NCBI GenBank assembly: GCA_965277105.1
Contig: OZ255710.1
Span: forward strand, 1,550,001 to 1,614,000
Reading direction: 5' to 3'
DNA from: CAXSBA01 sp965277105
GTDB taxonomy: Bacteria > Spirochaetota > UBA12135 > COTS27 > CAXSBA01
DNA length: 64,000 nucleotides
Shown piece by piece: positions 1 to 8,137 of this stretch. The notes beneath the pieces were generated by a model. It worked only from the letters and a program-made list of their open reading frames with translations. It was not told where the DNA came from and ran no database searches. Both the position numbers and the translations under genes were made by a program. How positions within the stretch are numbered: the stretch's first letter is position 1; each line of letters begins with the position of its first letter.

Positions 1-90
1 TCGGCTATTTTGCACTCCACTTATTTTTTGTAAATTTTCTTCATAGAAATTATTGTTCGGAGATTGATTTATAGGATTAATACTTAGCAT
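1..90 (-). CDS. Truncated ORF following flgI, possible FlgJ/rod-binding protein
   Basis: An ATG at 90-88 overlaps the flgI stop codon (TAATG) and opens a frame that runs off the window edge after 30 codons. The N-terminus is polar, begins MLSINPINQ, and has no signal peptide. A TAATG overlap usually means translational coupling, so this is very likely a real gene co-expressed with flgI. In many flagellar clusters the gene after flgI encodes FlgJ, a rod-cap or rod-binding protein. That identity is inferred from position only, because 30 residues are too few to show a family motif. Confidence 0.55.
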   Translation of the reverse strand, partial: MLSINPINQSPNNNFYEENLQKISGVQNSR

Positions 91-1079
91 TATTGTAAAA
101 TTATTTCGGCGTTGAGGATGCCACTTTTTCGAAGAGCGTAAAGTAACGAGGGAAGTTTTTCTCGAATATCTATATTTCTCTGTTGAAAATAACGGAACAA
201 CTCTCCAATGGTTTGAAAAGAGTTTTTAATTTCGTCATCTTCTATTGCCTCGGTGGTGAAAATATCCCTTTCTAAAGGAAACGATATATAAGAGGTATCG
301 ATAGCAATATTTTGTCCTGAAACGATAATTCCCGTTTTGGTGTCAATTACCACCTTATTTTTATTATCAAGCTCAATGTTGGTTTTTAGAATATCGGAAA
401 TTATTCTTTCTTGATTTTCTTGTTCTTGATTAACAATATTTAGTAATAATTTCTTTTCTCCTAAAATATTAACTGAAATAACATCATTAAAATCTTCTAA
501 TAATTTTTCTCTAATATCAATAATGTTGCCGGGGTAATAATTATTAATAGTAATTTGTAGGGGAAAAGTAAAATCATTGAAAGTAATACTAGAAAAATCC
601 CTTTCAATAATTCCTCCCGAAGCAATAAATCCCCTAGTCGGATGGTTATCTCCAGCGTTTACAATCCCACTTCCCACAATGTAAGTTGTCCCATCTCCAC
701 TTTTTAAAGGGGAAGGAATTAGAAAGCCATTAGCAATACTGCGAGCATCTCCGATAGAGGCCACAGTAATATCGATAATATCCCCTTTATTTAAATAACC
801 AGTAGTTTCGGCGCTGATGATAACCGAGGCCACATTCCGAGAATTAAAATTTTTACTAGTATTTATGCCATAGTTTTGGAGAACGTTTTTTAAATTTTCC
901 CCAGTGTATAAAGCTCGCCTGTCACCAGTGCCTCGAAGCCCTACAACTAATCCATACCCAGTAAAATAATTTTTTTTTTGATCACCAATTTTAATAATGT
1001 CTTTTAAAGTAACTTCAATGGCAAAAAGCCAAGAAAAGGAAAAAGGGAAAATTATTCCCATTAATAAATTTTTTTTCAT
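90..1079 (-). CDS. flgI: Flagellar basal-body P-ring protein FlgI
   Basis: This 329-residue protein has the usual FlgI length and a signal peptide (MKKN start, hydrophobic core, cleavage near residue 20). It is exported to the periplasm, where FlgI subunits form the P-ring, the bushing around the flagellar rod at the peptidoglycan. Family hallmarks visible include LKDIIKIGD, the GYGLVVGLRGTGD stretch near residue 42, an ASIGDARS motif and a C-terminal LRKSGILNAEIILQ tail. A P-ring implies an outer-membrane-spanning flagellum or a Leptospira-like basal body. The next gene overlaps its stop codon. Upstream, around 1092-1100 (minus strand), a CCGATA string resembles a flagellar sigma-28 -10 element, but the spacing to a TAAA box is poor. 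Confidence 0.95.
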   Translation of the reverse strand: MKKNLLMGIIFPFSFSWLFAIEVTLKDIIKIGDQKKNYFTGYGLVVGLRGTGDRRALYTGENLKNVLQNYGINTSKNFNSRNVASVIISAETTGYLNKGDIIDITVASIGDARSIANGFLIPSPLKSGDGTTYIVGSGIVNAGDNHPTRGFIASGGIIERDFSSITFNDFTFPLQITINNYYPGNIIDIREKLLEDFNDVISVNILGEKKLLLNIVNQEQENQERIISDILKTNIELDNKNKVVIDTKTGIIVSGQNIAIDTSYISFPLERDIFTTEAIEDDEIKNSFQTIGELFRYFQQRNIDIREKLPSLLYALRKSGILNAEIILQ

Positions 1080-1140
1080 TTTTATAATTAGAATATCGGA
1101 TTTTTTAGATTTTTACAGAAAAAAAACTAGTTTAACTTTA

Positions 1141-1878
1141 TTATTTTTTGATTAAAAAGGTTACGAAATTAGCTACCTTAAAAAGAATAGTTGTTTTAGT
1201 AAAACCTGCTTTTTTAAATTGGGCAATATGTTCGTCAGTAGTTTGTGGAATGAGAATTTTTTCTAGTGATTTTCTCTTTCTAGTAATTTCCAAAGAATTA
1301 TAAAAATTAGCTTTTTTAAAATCTTCGTGAAGTTTATTTAGCATATTAGTAAAATAACTATCATTTTCTTGGACTTTTTCGCTTACTACTAAAATTCCCT
1401 CTGGTAAAAGGGAACGAAAAATTTTTTCAAGTAACAGTAAACGTTTTTCTAAAGCCAAGAATTGCAACGTGTAATTTATAATAAAGACATTGGCAGGAAG
1501 AAAATAATAATCTAGTAAATCGCCAAATATTAATTGAATATTATCACTAGCTTGAAAATCTTTTTTTTTTTCTTCTGCTTTTGCTATCATGGCCTGGGAT
1601 TTATCAATACCTTTTAAATTTAAGGATAAATTCTGAAATTTTTCATTTATCAAGAAAAGCAAACTTCCCGTCGAACAACCTAAATCATAAATGAGATCTT
1701 TACTTTTTATGGTCTTGGATAAGACGTTTAGAATTAATTTTTGATTTTCCGCGTAAAAAGGAATAGAGCGAATAAGCATATTATCGAAAACCCTAGCCAC
1801 TTCTTGGTTAAATTCAAAACTTTTTGGAGCAAAAGATTTTTTACCTTGAAAAATATTATCAAAAGAATGATTCATCAT
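1141..1878 (-). CDS. cmoA: Carboxy-S-adenosyl-L-methionine synthase CmoA
   Basis: A class I SAM-dependent methyltransferase fold of 245 residues. Visible are IYDLGCSTGSL (SAM motif I, about residue 66), the early FDNMLIRSIPFY segment typical of CmoA, and LQFLALEKRLLLL in the position of the family's QF..P..R segment. CmoA makes carboxy-SAM from SAM and prephenate. CmoB then uses it to build the wobble modification cmo5U in tRNA; no cmoB is in this window. The gene is 61 nt upstream of flgI on the same strand and is divergent from mmsA across about 150 bp. The start chosen is one of two adjacent ATG codons. Confidence 0.85.
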   Translation of the reverse strand: MMNHSFDNIFQGKKSFAPKSFEFNQEVARVFDNMLIRSIPFYAENQKLILNVLSKTIKSKDLIYDLGCSTGSLLFLINEKFQNLSLNLKGIDKSQAMIAKAEEKKKDFQASDNIQLIFGDLLDYYFLPANVFIINYTLQFLALEKRLLLLEKIFRSLLPEGILVVSEKVQENDSYFTNMLNKLHEDFKKANFYNSLEITRKRKSLEKILIPQTTDEHIAQFKKAGFTKTTILFKVANFVTFLIKK

Positions 1879-2026
1879 TACTTATAATAAATATCGTAAA
1901 TTCTCTTTAAATTTTCGCTAAAATTTATCGACTTTTAGGGAAAATTATCCTAATCATTAATGAAATTTATGATACTATTTTAAATGATAAAAATTATTGG
2001 AATAACAAAATTAAGAAGGAATAACA

Positions 2027-3526
2027 ATGGAAATTAAAAAACATTTTGTTAATGGAAAACCTCAAGAAGGGACTAGCGGAAGATTGAGCGATATTTATAA
2101 CCCAGCTTTAGGAGAAGTGCAGGCAAAAGCTCCTTTAGCTAGTAAGAGTGAAATGGATAAAATTGTCCAAATCGCTCAAGAAGCTTTTATCAAGTGGCGA
2201 CATGTTCCTCCAGGAAAAAAAGCTCAAATTATGTTTAAATTTAGAGAGCTTATTATCAAGCATATGGATGAATTGGCTCTTTTGGTTTCTAAAGAGCATG
2301 GAAAAACTCTAGAAGATGCCAAAGGTTCGATTAGTCGTGGTATGGAAGTGGTTGAGTTTTGTTGTGGTATTACTAGTCATTTAAAATCAGACTTTAGCGA
2401 AAATGTTTCTACTAATATTGATACTTATAATCTTCGTCAACCTTTAGGAGTTTGCGCGGGGATTACTCCTTTTAACTTTCCGGCTATGGTCCCTATGTGG
2501 ATGTTCCCGGTGGCTATAAGTTGCGGTAATACTTTTATCCTCAAGCCCTCTGAGAAAAACCCTTCTACCTCTCTAAGGCTAGCAGAATTACTTCAAGAAG
2601 CCGGTCTTCCTGATGGGGTTCTAAATGTGGCTATGGGAGATAAAGAAGCAGTAGATGCTATCTTAGAGCATCCGGATATTCAAGCGGTGAGTTTTGTTGG
2701 ATCTACTGCAGTTGGGGAATATATTTATCAAAAAGGAACGAATTTTAACAAAAGAGTACAGGCTTTGTGCGGAGCTAAAAATCATATGGTTGTTATGCCT
2801 GATGCGGATATTGACTTAGCGGTTAACTCGCTTTTAGGTTCGGTGTATGGATCGGCTGGCGAACGGTGCATGGCTATCTCAGTAGCAGTAGTTGTGGGGG
2901 ATGAAACAGCAGATAAGATAATTGAAAAATTAACTCCTAAAGTCCAAAACCTAAGAGTAGGAAGTTATGACCAAAAAGAAGTAGAAATGGGGCCAATCAT
3001 CTCACGAGAAAGTTTAGAAAAAATCAAAAACTACATTCAAGAAGGCGAAGCACAAGGAGCTAAGCTAGTTCTCGATGGACGAGGTTTACAAGTAGTTAAT
3101 CACGAAAAAGGATTTTTTATTGGCGGGAGTATTTTCGATAACGTGAAATCTGATATGAGTATTTACACTGATGAGATATTTGGACCAGTTTTATCTTTGG
3201 TTAGGGTAAAAACCTATGACGAAGCTCTACAGTTAGTAAACGACCATGAATATGGTAATGGGGTAGCGATTTTTACTCGTGATGGAGACACAGGACGACA
3301 CTTTTCTCATAATGTCAAAGTAGGGATGGTCGGAATAAATGTTCCTATCCCCGTGCCGGTGGCTTATCACAGTTTTGGGGGCTGGAAAAGATCGCTTTTT
3401 GGGAATAATTCCATCCATGGTATGGAGGGGGTACGATTTTATACCCAACTAAAAACTATCACTTCGAGATGGACCAAAGGCATTCGAGATAGCGAGTTTC
3501 ATTTTACTAGTGGGCATGACCAGTAA
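2027..3526 (+). CDS. mmsA: CoA-acylating methylmalonate-semialdehyde dehydrogenase
   Basis: An aldehyde dehydrogenase superfamily protein of 499 residues. Catalytic Cys281 lies in GSAGERCMA, the cofactor-binding segment is PFNFPAMVPMWMFPVA, and the region around CGAKNHMVVMPDAD is characteristic of MmsA/IolA rather than ordinary ALDHs. MmsA oxidises methylmalonate or malonate semialdehyde to propionyl-CoA or acetyl-CoA in valine, thymine or myo-inositol catabolism. A good Shine-Dalgarno (AGAAGGA) sits 6 nt before the ATG. No other inositol or valine genes are adjacent; the next gene, an aminotransferase, starts 18 nt downstream, so the physiological substrate is not determined by context. Confidence 0.92.
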   Translation: MEIKKHFVNGKPQEGTSGRLSDIYNPALGEVQAKAPLASKSEMDKIVQIAQEAFIKWRHVPPGKKAQIMFKFRELIIKHMDELALLVSKEHGKTLEDAKGSISRGMEVVEFCCGITSHLKSDFSENVSTNIDTYNLRQPLGVCAGITPFNFPAMVPMWMFPVAISCGNTFILKPSEKNPSTSLRLAELLQEAGLPDGVLNVAMGDKEAVDAILEHPDIQAVSFVGSTAVGEYIYQKGTNFNKRVQALCGAKNHMVVMPDADIDLAVNSLLGSVYGSAGERCMAISVAVVVGDETADKIIEKLTPKVQNLRVGSYDQKEVEMGPIISRESLEKIKNYIQEGEAQGAKLVLDGRGLQVVNHEKGFFIGGSIFDNVKSDMSIYTDEIFGPVLSLVRVKTYDEALQLVNDHEYGNGVAIFTRDGDTGRHFSHNVKVGMVGINVPIPVPVAYHSFGGWKRSLFGNNSIHGMEGVRFYTQLKTITSRWTKGIRDSEFHFTSGHDQ

Positions 3527-3544
3527 TTTTTTTCTCTTTCTTTT

Positions 3545-4738
3545 TTGATAATTCCTTTTTATAAGCATGATATTTCTGCTTTAGAAATTAAAAGGGTTGT
3601 TCAGGTTTTAAAAAGCAATTGGATTAATACAGGCCCAGAAGTAGAAAAATTTCGAGAAGAATTAAAAGATTTTTTAAAATCCCCCGAAGTTGTCTTGGTT
3701 TCTTCTGCTTGGGCCGGGCTTTTTCTTACTTTAAAAGCCTGGGGAATAAAAACCGGGGACGAGGTAATAACCACTCCTTATACTTTTTCAGCTACTGCTA
3801 ATGCCATTGTTCAAAATGGAGCTAAAGTGGTATTTGCTGATGTCAATGAAAATTATCTTATTGAACCTGAAGAGATTGCTAAAAAAATAACTAGTAAAAC
3901 CAAAGCTATTGTTACAATGGACTATGGAGGGTACCCTTGTGATTACTCTAAAATTCATCAAATAGTAGAACAAAAAAAAAATAAATTTCATAGCAGTAAT
4001 GATATTCAGGCAAGGTTAGGTAGGCTACTTATCTTAGCTGATGGGGCGCATTCTTTTGGGACGCTACCTAAAAAAAAGCAAAAGAAATTACTGCCGGACA
4101 TTTCAGCTTACTCTTTTCATACGGTTAAAAATCTAACGACAATTGACGGGGGAGCGATTACTTTTTTTAATAATAAATTAGCTAAGCGAAAATCTTTCTT
4201 GAATACTTTAAAGGCATTGTCACTACATGGTATGAATTTTGATGCCTTTGAGCGAAAAAAAAAAAAAAGTATTTTTTACGATATTAGTGAAGCGGGATTT
4301 AAAACTAATCTAACGGATGTGGCAGCGGCTATCGGACGGATGCAATTAAAAAGAATGAGTGAGTTTTACACAAAAAAAAAAAAGCTCCTTAATTATTATA
4401 ATAAATTTTTTTCTCATCATACTTCTTTTAAAAATAAGAATAATTTAGTTAATGATAATTATCACATTTTTCCTCATCTCTATACTTTAGAAGGGCTAAC
4501 TAAAGATTTTAATAGCTTAACCAGTAAGAAAAATTTCATCACTACTATGAGTAAAAAGGGAATTGGTTTTAATATGCATTATCTTCCTTTGCCCCTAACT
4601 AGCTTTTATAGTAAGCTCGGCTTCCATTTAAAAGATTATCCTCAAACGGCTCGCTTAGCCAAGTGTCATATTTCCCTACCTTTTTATACTAAACTAAGTT
4701 TGAAAAAAGCTGGTATAGTTGCTAAAGCATTAATATAA
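3545..4738 (+). CDS. DegT/DnrJ/EryC1/StrS family PLP aminotransferase
   Basis: A 397-residue sugar-nucleotide-type aminotransferase starting at TTG. The N-terminal IIPFYKHDISALEI segment, EVITTPYTFSATANAI, the cofactor-contacting DGAHSFG and the Schiff-base lysine K195 in SFHTVKNLTTIDGG are all present. Family members transaminate keto-sugars on nucleotide carriers, usually for LPS, capsule or glycan modification. It follows mmsA by 18 nt and precedes galM by 29 nt. The gene contains runs of 14 A (4255-4268) and 12 A (4372-4383), so replication slippage could switch it off. Substrate unknown; no other nucleotide-sugar genes are nearby. Confidence 0.85.
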   Translation: MIIPFYKHDISALEIKRVVQVLKSNWINTGPEVEKFREELKDFLKSPEVVLVSSAWAGLFLTLKAWGIKTGDEVITTPYTFSATANAIVQNGAKVVFADVNENYLIEPEEIAKKITSKTKAIVTMDYGGYPCDYSKIHQIVEQKKNKFHSSNDIQARLGRLLILADGAHSFGTLPKKKQKKLLPDISAYSFHTVKNLTTIDGGAITFFNNKLAKRKSFLNTLKALSLHGMNFDAFERKKKKSIFYDISEAGFKTNLTDVAAAIGRMQLKRMSEFYTKKKKLLNYYNKFFSHHTSFKNKNNLVNDNYHIFPHLYTLEGLTKDFNSLTSKKNFITTMSKKGIGFNMHYLPLPLTSFYSKLGFHLKDYPQTARLAKCHISLPFYTKLSLKKAGIVAKALI

Positions 4739-4767
4739 ATAAAGTAAAAATTACCAATAACTTTTAA

Positions 4768-5850
4768 ATGGTAGTTACTCAAAAACTCCTCGGGCAAAAA
4801 GATAAGCAGGATATTTTTTCCTATACCTTAAAAAATAATTTTCTAACCATCGTTATTTTCAACTATGGGGGAATTATTCAAAAAATAATAATGCCCGATA
4901 AAAATAATCAAAATAGCAATGTTGTTTTAAGCTATCCTCAAGTAAAAGATTATTATTCTAACCCCGCCTATCTAGGAGCTACTATCGGGCGAGTGGCTGG
5001 GAGGATACCACGAGGGATAATTGAATTTCAAGGAAAAAAAATCTTTTTAAATAAAAATGAAAAAGTCGGGGAAAAATTTTCTACCACGCTCCACGGAGGA
5101 AAAAAGGGATTTGAACAAAAAATTTCTCGAGGAAAAATCTACCAACAAAAAGATAAAGTAGGAGTTCAACTGACTTTTACTAGTGAAGATGGTGAAGAAG
5201 GATTTCCCGGTGATTTAGAAATTATTAGTGATTATTCTCTGAACGCTGAAAATGTTTTTTCCATTAGGCATACTAGTTCTATTAAAGAGCCTACTTTACT
5301 TAATTTGACTCAGCATACTTATTTTAATTTAAGTGGGAAGAAAGAAAACGTATTTCAAAACCACTATTTAAAAATAATCGCTGATGAAATATTAGCAATG
5401 GATGATAATCAGTGCCTGCAACCAAAATCTCTCAAAGTAGGTAAAACCCCTTTTGACTTTCGAGAGGAAAAAAAAATTCCACTAACTTCTATAAAAGAAA
5501 ATACTTCGTTAAACAAGTTTCGTGGGTATGATCATTACTTCCTTTTTTCTAACGATAAAAAAGGGGGTGAGCGAAAAAATAAACCGGGAAAAGTCACCCT
5601 TTACCACGCCGAAAGTGGGCGAAAAATCACCATGCTGACGAACCAAAAAGGAATGATTTTTTATACGGGTAATTATCTCAATATTATAAAAAAATTTCAA
5701 CGCTATCAAGGACTATGTTTAGAGGTGCAAGATTATCCCTATTTTTTGTCCGAGAAAATCCCACCGGGTTTCCCTTTTTCCCAAAAAATTTACCTACCGG
5801 GAGAGAGTTATTCTCACGAAACCGAATACCATTTTTCTATTGAAAAATAG
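4768..5850 (+). CDS. galM: Aldose 1-epimerase (galactose mutarotase family)
   Basis: A 360-residue GalM-type mutarotase interconverting the alpha and beta anomers of hexoses. Family motifs visible are NYGGIIQKI near the N-terminus, the GATIGRVAGRI motif, TTLHGGKKGF with its substrate His, the LTQHTYFNLSG segment with the catalytic His, and a late CLEVQDYPY motif where the catalytic Glu is expected. It lies 29 nt after the DegT aminotransferase and converges with the minus-strand flagellar operon. No secretion signal is seen, so it should be cytoplasmic. Confidence 0.88.
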   Translation: MVVTQKLLGQKDKQDIFSYTLKNNFLTIVIFNYGGIIQKIIMPDKNNQNSNVVLSYPQVKDYYSNPAYLGATIGRVAGRIPRGIIEFQGKKIFLNKNEKVGEKFSTTLHGGKKGFEQKISRGKIYQQKDKVGVQLTFTSEDGEEGFPGDLEIISDYSLNAENVFSIRHTSSIKEPTLLNLTQHTYFNLSGKKENVFQNHYLKIIADEILAMDDNQCLQPKSLKVGKTPFDFREEKKIPLTSIKENTSLNKFRGYDHYFLFSNDKKGGERKNKPGKVTLYHAESGRKITMLTNQKGMIFYTGNYLNIIKKFQRYQGLCLEVQDYPYFLSEKIPPGFPFSQKIYLPGESYSHETEYHFSIEK

Positions 5851-5853
5851 TTT

Positions 5854-5982
5854 TTATTTATAAAACTTAGTAGCTATTTCATAAGCTAGATGACCTAATG
5901 CTTTATCTAAGTATTCTTTTTGGTTGATTTTTTCTTTTATTTTTGCTATTTTTTTATGGTCAATTTTAACTGCTATTTTCAT
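5854..5982 (-). CDS. Small ORF, 42 residues, unknown function
   Basis: An ATG at 5982-5980 is preceded at a 6-nt distance by AAAGGA and opens a 42-codon frame ending at 5854, the last ORF of the minus-strand flagellar operon. The product is basic and helix-prone (MKIAVKIDHKKIAKI start, AYEIATKFYK end). It shows no membrane segment or recognisable motif. The strong ribosome-binding site and the position 82 nt after yraN argue for a real small protein. Function not assigned. Confidence 0.55.
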   Translation of the reverse strand: MKIAVKIDHKKIAKIKEKINQKEYLDKALGHLAYEIATKFYK

Positions 5983-6064
5983 AACAAATCCTTTTGTTAA
6001 TTTTTTTTTACTTCCGTGTAAAATGAAAATAATATATTAAATTTTAATTACATTTTATTCTTCT

Positions 6065-6448
6065 TTAACTTCCTTCTTGAAAGGCACTAGGAATATGAAT
6101 AATTTTTTCTTGATTTAAAAAAGTATAAAATAAAATTAAAATCACATCAAACCTCGAGAAAAAGCCATGGTACTCAGTATGGGCATCTAAAAATCCGCGG
6201 GCTCCTCTTAGGAGGTTCTTTTTTTTTTTAGGGGTAATGGTAGTAAAGGGATCAAAGGAAGGATTTTCGTTTTTTATCGTTCGATACTTTACTTCTACAA
6301 AAACTAAAATTTCATCGTTACTAATGGCAATTAAGTCAATCTCGCTTTTTTGGTAAAAAAAATTTTTACCAATAATTTGATAGCCTTTACTCATTAAATA
6401 TTTTTCTGCTTTCTTTTCAAAGTTATTACCTATCTTTTTATTATCCAA
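6065..6448 (-). CDS. yraN: YraN/UPF0102 family predicted endonuclease
   Basis: A 127-residue protein with the PD-(D/E)XK-type UPF0102 core: NNFEKKAEKYLMSKGYQII at the N-terminus, then KSEIDLIAIS and VFVEVKYRT, which supply the D...E-X-K metal-binding residues. Members resemble Holliday-junction resolvases, but their role is unproven. The start overlaps the end of the HD-GYP fragment by 8 nt, so it is translated from the flagellar operon. An 11-T run on the + strand (6219-6229) encodes a lysine stretch and may be slippage-prone. Confidence 0.85.
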   Translation of the reverse strand: MDNKKIGNNFEKKAEKYLMSKGYQIIGKNFFYQKSEIDLIAISNDEILVFVEVKYRTIKNENPSFDPFTTITPKKKKNLLRGARGFLDAHTEYHGFFSRFDVILILFYTFLNQEKIIHIPSAFQEGS

Positions 6449-7022
6449 ACGATTTTTTTTTGTTTTTTTTATTTTTATAGTCTTCGATTAATTTATTTTT
6501 AAGTGAAGTATCTTCTAGAGCAGAATAAATTAAATTCTCTTCTGGCATTTCGGATAAATCGATAACGCTATTTAGGTCTTCTCCAGAAATGATTTCTACT
6601 ACTGGTAATTTATAATTTTTACTTTTACCAGTAATGATTGCCATTTCTTTGTTCATTAAAACGATTACTTCTCCCAGAGGATACAATGGGTTTAATGATA
6701 AAAAAACTTTTAAATATTTTTCATGGTACTTTTTTTGATTTTTTAAAAAAAGCAAAGTGGCTTTATAAGGAGAAATGCTTTGAAAAATGTTTCCTAAAAA
6801 ATCAGTAGTTAGATAAAAAAACTCTTGAATAGTGGTTAAAATATGAATAAGGGGATTAATTTTTTCTTTTTCCAATCCTAAAATTCCACTACCATCCAAG
6901 TGCTCATGATGGAGAAAAATAATATTTTTAATGCTGTTACTAATATTGGTGTTTTTTTTAAACTTTTTATAAGCAACGGAAATGTGTTCTTTGAGAAATT
7001 GAAAATTAAGGTTTTTAACCAT
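6441..7022 (-). CDS. C-terminal part of a split HD-GYP-like protein
   Basis: This 193-residue frame carries HHEHLDGSGI, the GYP half of an HD-GYP domain (canonical HHE..DGSGYP), near residue 38, followed by about 140 residues that diverge from active enzymes. HD-GYP proteins hydrolyse cyclic di-GMP. The HD half is missing from this frame and is found, degenerate, at the end of the preceding ORF in another frame. No Shine-Dalgarno precedes the ATG, and the frame is open for another 12 codons upstream of it. I therefore regard this as the downstream piece of one frameshifted gene. The tail overlaps yraN by 8 nt. Confidence 0.6.
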   Translation of the reverse strand: MVKNLNFQFLKEHISVAYKKFKKNTNISNSIKNIIFLHHEHLDGSGILGLEKEKINPLIHILTTIQEFFYLTTDFLGNIFQSISPYKATLLFLKNQKKYHEKYLKVFLSLNPLYPLGEVIVLMNKEMAIITGKSKNYKLPVVEIISGEDLNSVIDLSEMPEENLIYSALEDTSLKNKLIEDYKNKKNKKKSFG

Positions 7023-7033
7023 TACGCTTTGGT

Positions 7034-7654
7034 TTAATGCTTGGGGGTTTTGGTGAAATAGAAAACTTCACTTAGTAAAATGCTAACGAATAAAGTCTCT
7101 AATAAGTCTTTTTTAATGTTTAATTTAATTCCTACAATTAACCCATAAATAATATTTTTAGTAAGCAGTTCATCTAACTTGTTCTTATCAACAAAAATAT
7201 TAGTATGAAAAATTAACAGATCTTCGTTAATTTTCAGGATCTTTTCTATTTTATTTTTTATTGAAGTAAATTCTTTTAAGATGGATGGCTGATAGTTTTC
7301 ATTTTTATTGATGACTTCTTGAATAGTCGTTTTGACTATGGCTAAAGTCTCTTCTAAAATGTTAAGACATAATTTTTTTTTCTCGATAGTTTCTTGGAAG
7401 ATTTTGTTTTGGTAATCTAGGTTATTAATTTTATTCTTATTAGCTTTTTCTTGATTACTTTTTAGAAATTTTTTTAATCTTTTATCATTTTCTATTTCCG
7501 ATAAATTCCACTTTTTAATAATTTTTTTATCTTCCTCTTCTAAATCAAAGTCCTTAGGTGAGATTAAAAATTCATTTAAAATATAAAAATCTTCCTCTAA
7601 CGTGATTTTTTTTGAAGAAGATTCTTCTAAGAATTTTTTTAGAGAATTTAGCAT
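7034..7654 (-). CDS. N-terminal part of a split HD-GYP-like protein
   Basis: A 206-residue, Lys/Glu-rich, helical ORF 13 nt downstream of fliW. Its last 60 residues (FHTNIFVDKNKLDELL, then GLIVGIKLNIKKDLLETLF) align in pattern with the start of an HD-GYP domain, but the metal-binding HD pair is replaced by SE in LLSEVFYF. The ORF stops 12 codons after that point. The GYP half resumes in the -1 frame around an AAAACCCCC run (7040-7055). This looks like a frameshifted, catalytically dead HD-GYP protein in the flagellar operon. It could be a true mutation, an assembly indel or a recoding site. Confidence 0.55.
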   Translation of the reverse strand: MLNSLKKFLEESSSKKITLEEDFYILNEFLISPKDFDLEEEDKKIIKKWNLSEIENDKRLKKFLKSNQEKANKNKINNLDYQNKIFQETIEKKKLCLNILEETLAIVKTTIQEVINKNENYQPSILKEFTSIKNKIEKILKINEDLLIFHTNIFVDKNKLDELLTKNIIYGLIVGIKLNIKKDLLETLFVSILLSEVFYFTKTPKH

Positions 7655-7667
7655 AAAGTATAAGTTA

Positions 7668-8114
7668 TTATAATGCTTTTTTCATGGTTTTAGTTGTTCG
7701 AAAAAAATTGTCAACTTTATGCTTGGTGGTGTAGTTTTTGTTACAAGTAATAGCCTGCACTCCTTTTTGATTTTCAATGTCAATTAATATTGGCCCCATT
7801 AAGTTGAGGCATATGGCGTCGTTAGTAATGGTGACGATAGAAAAATCAATAATTTTAGGAATGGTTAAATTTACTAAAAAAGATTCTTCAATATCTAAGA
7901 CGTAGTTCTCAAAAACCATTCGCGGATTAATCAAGATAAAGGTTAAAGATTTATCATCTACTGATTGCAGGTAATAAAAAAGGTCATTGCCATTATTTTT
8001 GATGAGTAAAAAATTCTTGCAATTTTCAAAGCCAAATAAACCATGAGAGAAGTGAATACAATCTTTTTTTTGAAATTCAATCATTCCTAATTTAGCGCTA
8101 TCTATTTTATTCAT
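7668..8114 (-). CDS. fliW: Flagellar assembly factor FliW
   Basis: A 148-residue FliW with the family pattern: the ISFSHGLFGFENCKNFLLI-like opening (here DCIHFSHGLFGFENCKNF), FYYLQSVDDKSLTFILINP, and a late GPILIDIENQKGVQAI. FliW binds flagellin and antagonises the RNA-binding regulator CsrA, coupling flagellin translation to assembly. It is 23 nt downstream of flgL. CsrA often follows FliW in spirochaetes and Firmicutes but is absent here, where the split HD-GYP gene takes that position. A csrA elsewhere in the genome would be expected. Confidence 0.93.
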   Translation of the reverse strand: MNKIDSAKLGMIEFQKKDCIHFSHGLFGFENCKNFLLIKNNGNDLFYYLQSVDDKSLTFILINPRMVFENYVLDIEESFLVNLTIPKIIDFSIVTITNDAICLNLMGPILIDIENQKGVQAITCNKNYTTKHKVDNFFRTTKTMKKAL

Positions 8115-8137
8115 AAGTTACAACTCCTATTTTAAAT

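Noticed and set aside
1080..1140. Sigma-28 promoter for flgI.
   Set aside because: A CCGATA-like -10 is present, but the nearest TAAA is 12 nt away instead of about 15, so the match is too weak to annotate.
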